Shown here one piece after another: positions 63,534 to 64,000 of a stretch of DNA of 64,000 nt. How positions within the stretch are numbered: the first letter of the stretch is position 1; each line of letters starts with the position of its first letter. Both the position numbers and the translations under genes were made by a program. The notes under the pieces were generated by a model that was given only the letters and a program-made list of their open reading frames with translations, made no database searches and was not told the DNA's origin. This DNA is from Marinicella litoralis (GTDB lineage: Bacteria > Pseudomonadota > Gammaproteobacteria > Xanthomonadales > Marinicellaceae): contig NZ_NIHB01000001.1 in assembly GCF_002591915.1 (NCBI RefSeq), positions 163,805 to 227,804 of the forward strand, in the 5' to 3' direction.

Positions 63534-64000
63534 ATGGCAAAACAGCATGAGATGGACACCAAACAATTGAACGAAGATGCAGATAAAGTATCCGCACCAA
63601 ACAAGGCTTCGTTGAACCATTTGCGCTTGATTCTGCCTTTGGTTACACCCTATAAAAAACACATCTTACTGGCTTTGTTGCTGTTGTTTCTGGGAGCCGC
63701 AGCCAATTTGGCCATACCGGTGGCGTTTAAGCAAATGATAGACTTGGGTTTTGCCGCCGAAAACCAAGACAAACTGTCGTATTATTTCATCTTGGTGTTT
63801 GTGGTTTCATCATTGATGATTCTGTTTACCTCATTGCGTTACTTTTGGGTCTCTTGGATCGGCCAAAAAGTGGTTACAGACTTGCGAAAAAAAGTGTACG
63901 GCAAAGTCATGGGCCAGTCGCAGGAGTTCTTTGAAAAAACCAAAACCGGCGAAATCCTTTCTCGCATCAACACCGACACCACTTTGGTTGAAACTGTAGT
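63534..64000 (+). CDS. ABC exporter, N-terminal part (cut by the window end)
   Basis: Only the first 155 codons are present. A cytoplasmic N-terminus of about 40 residues leads to the first membrane helices (about residues 42-62 and 78-104) of an ABC_membrane domain, and QEFFEKTKTGEILSRINTDT is the coupling-helix region typical of MsbA-like type IV exporters. The ATPase domain must follow beyond the window. GGAG 10 nt before the ATG at 63534 is the probable ribosome site. The substrate, a lipid, glycolipid or drug, is not known. Confidence 0.85.
   Translation, partial: MAKQHEMDTKQLNEDADKVSAPNKASLNHLRLILPLVTPYKKHILLALLLLFLGAAANLAIPVAFKQMIDLGFAAENQDKLSYYFILVFVVSSLMILFTSLRYFWVSWIGQKVVTDLRKKVYGKVMGQSQEFFEKTKTGEILSRINTDTTLVETV

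Overview
The window looks like the chromosome of a free-living Gram-negative gammaproteobacterium of fairly low GC. Support for this is the PBP1b next to a TPR lipoprotein, a YoaA-type helicase, a TonB receptor, DgkA, a Tat-exported molybdenum hydroxylase and many Sec signal peptides. The separate GcvPB subunit and a secreted repeat protein ending in an IFxxGFD-like tail recall the Xanthomonadales/Marinicella side of the class, but the genus is an inference. No rRNA, tRNA, CRISPR array, transposase or prophage was seen.

Layout. 1-208: two copies of a 96-bp intergenic repeat. 211-4600: polA, then a divergent secreted protein with an intramolecular-chaperone (Peptidase S74) end. 4681-15668: ten tightly overlapping minus-strand genes for building and decorating a surface glycan. 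They comprise two MBOAT/SGNH acyl-transfer pairs, a fused acyltransferase-SGNH protein, a methyltransferase, a sulfotransferase, an FdtA-like ketoisomerase, an FdtB-like aminotransferase and a glycosyltransferase. A small secreted protein gene lies just upstream; the terminator-like hairpin between it and the operon runs directly into the first start codon. 16837-23553: a VCBS/FG-GAP secreted protein, a YoaA/DinG helicase, a candidate LpoP-like lipoprotein and PBP1b. 23802-30956: a 1441-residue multi-domain glycosyltransferase and an RpfC-like hybrid histidine kinase. 31112-35013: TonB receptor, gcvPB and dgkA in a compact run.

35209-39570: a GC-richer block with a possible leader ORF, a tri-heme cytochrome c, a [2Fe-2S] subunit and a Tat-exported molybdopterin subunit. 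Together these form a periplasmic molybdenum hydroxylase that would pass electrons through cytochrome c. 39663-43421: glyoxalase I, an exported amidohydrolase, a His/Asn/Tyr-rich secreted protein, a HIT hydrolase and a small K+ channel. 43502-43765 is the tail of a lost S41 peptidase. 44028-53802: a 3118-residue secreted SpvB/RHS polymorphic toxin with an AT-rich variable tip, followed by an overlapping small membrane protein that is the best immunity candidate. 54115-63185: mostly small minus-strand enzymes (GNAT, ICMT-like methyltransferase, thioesterase, GNAT-nitrilase fusion, P-loop kinase, cupin, PLP desulfhydrase/deaminase, B12-radical SAM, alpha/beta hydrolase, DUF1801). 63534-end: the start of an ABC exporter.

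The strongest leads are the RHS tip with its immunity candidate, the duplicated MBOAT/SGNH cassette with its terminator/RBS hairpin, the possible translated leader before the cytochrome c gene, and an orphan minus-strand terminator at 63296-63321 that hints at a small RNA.
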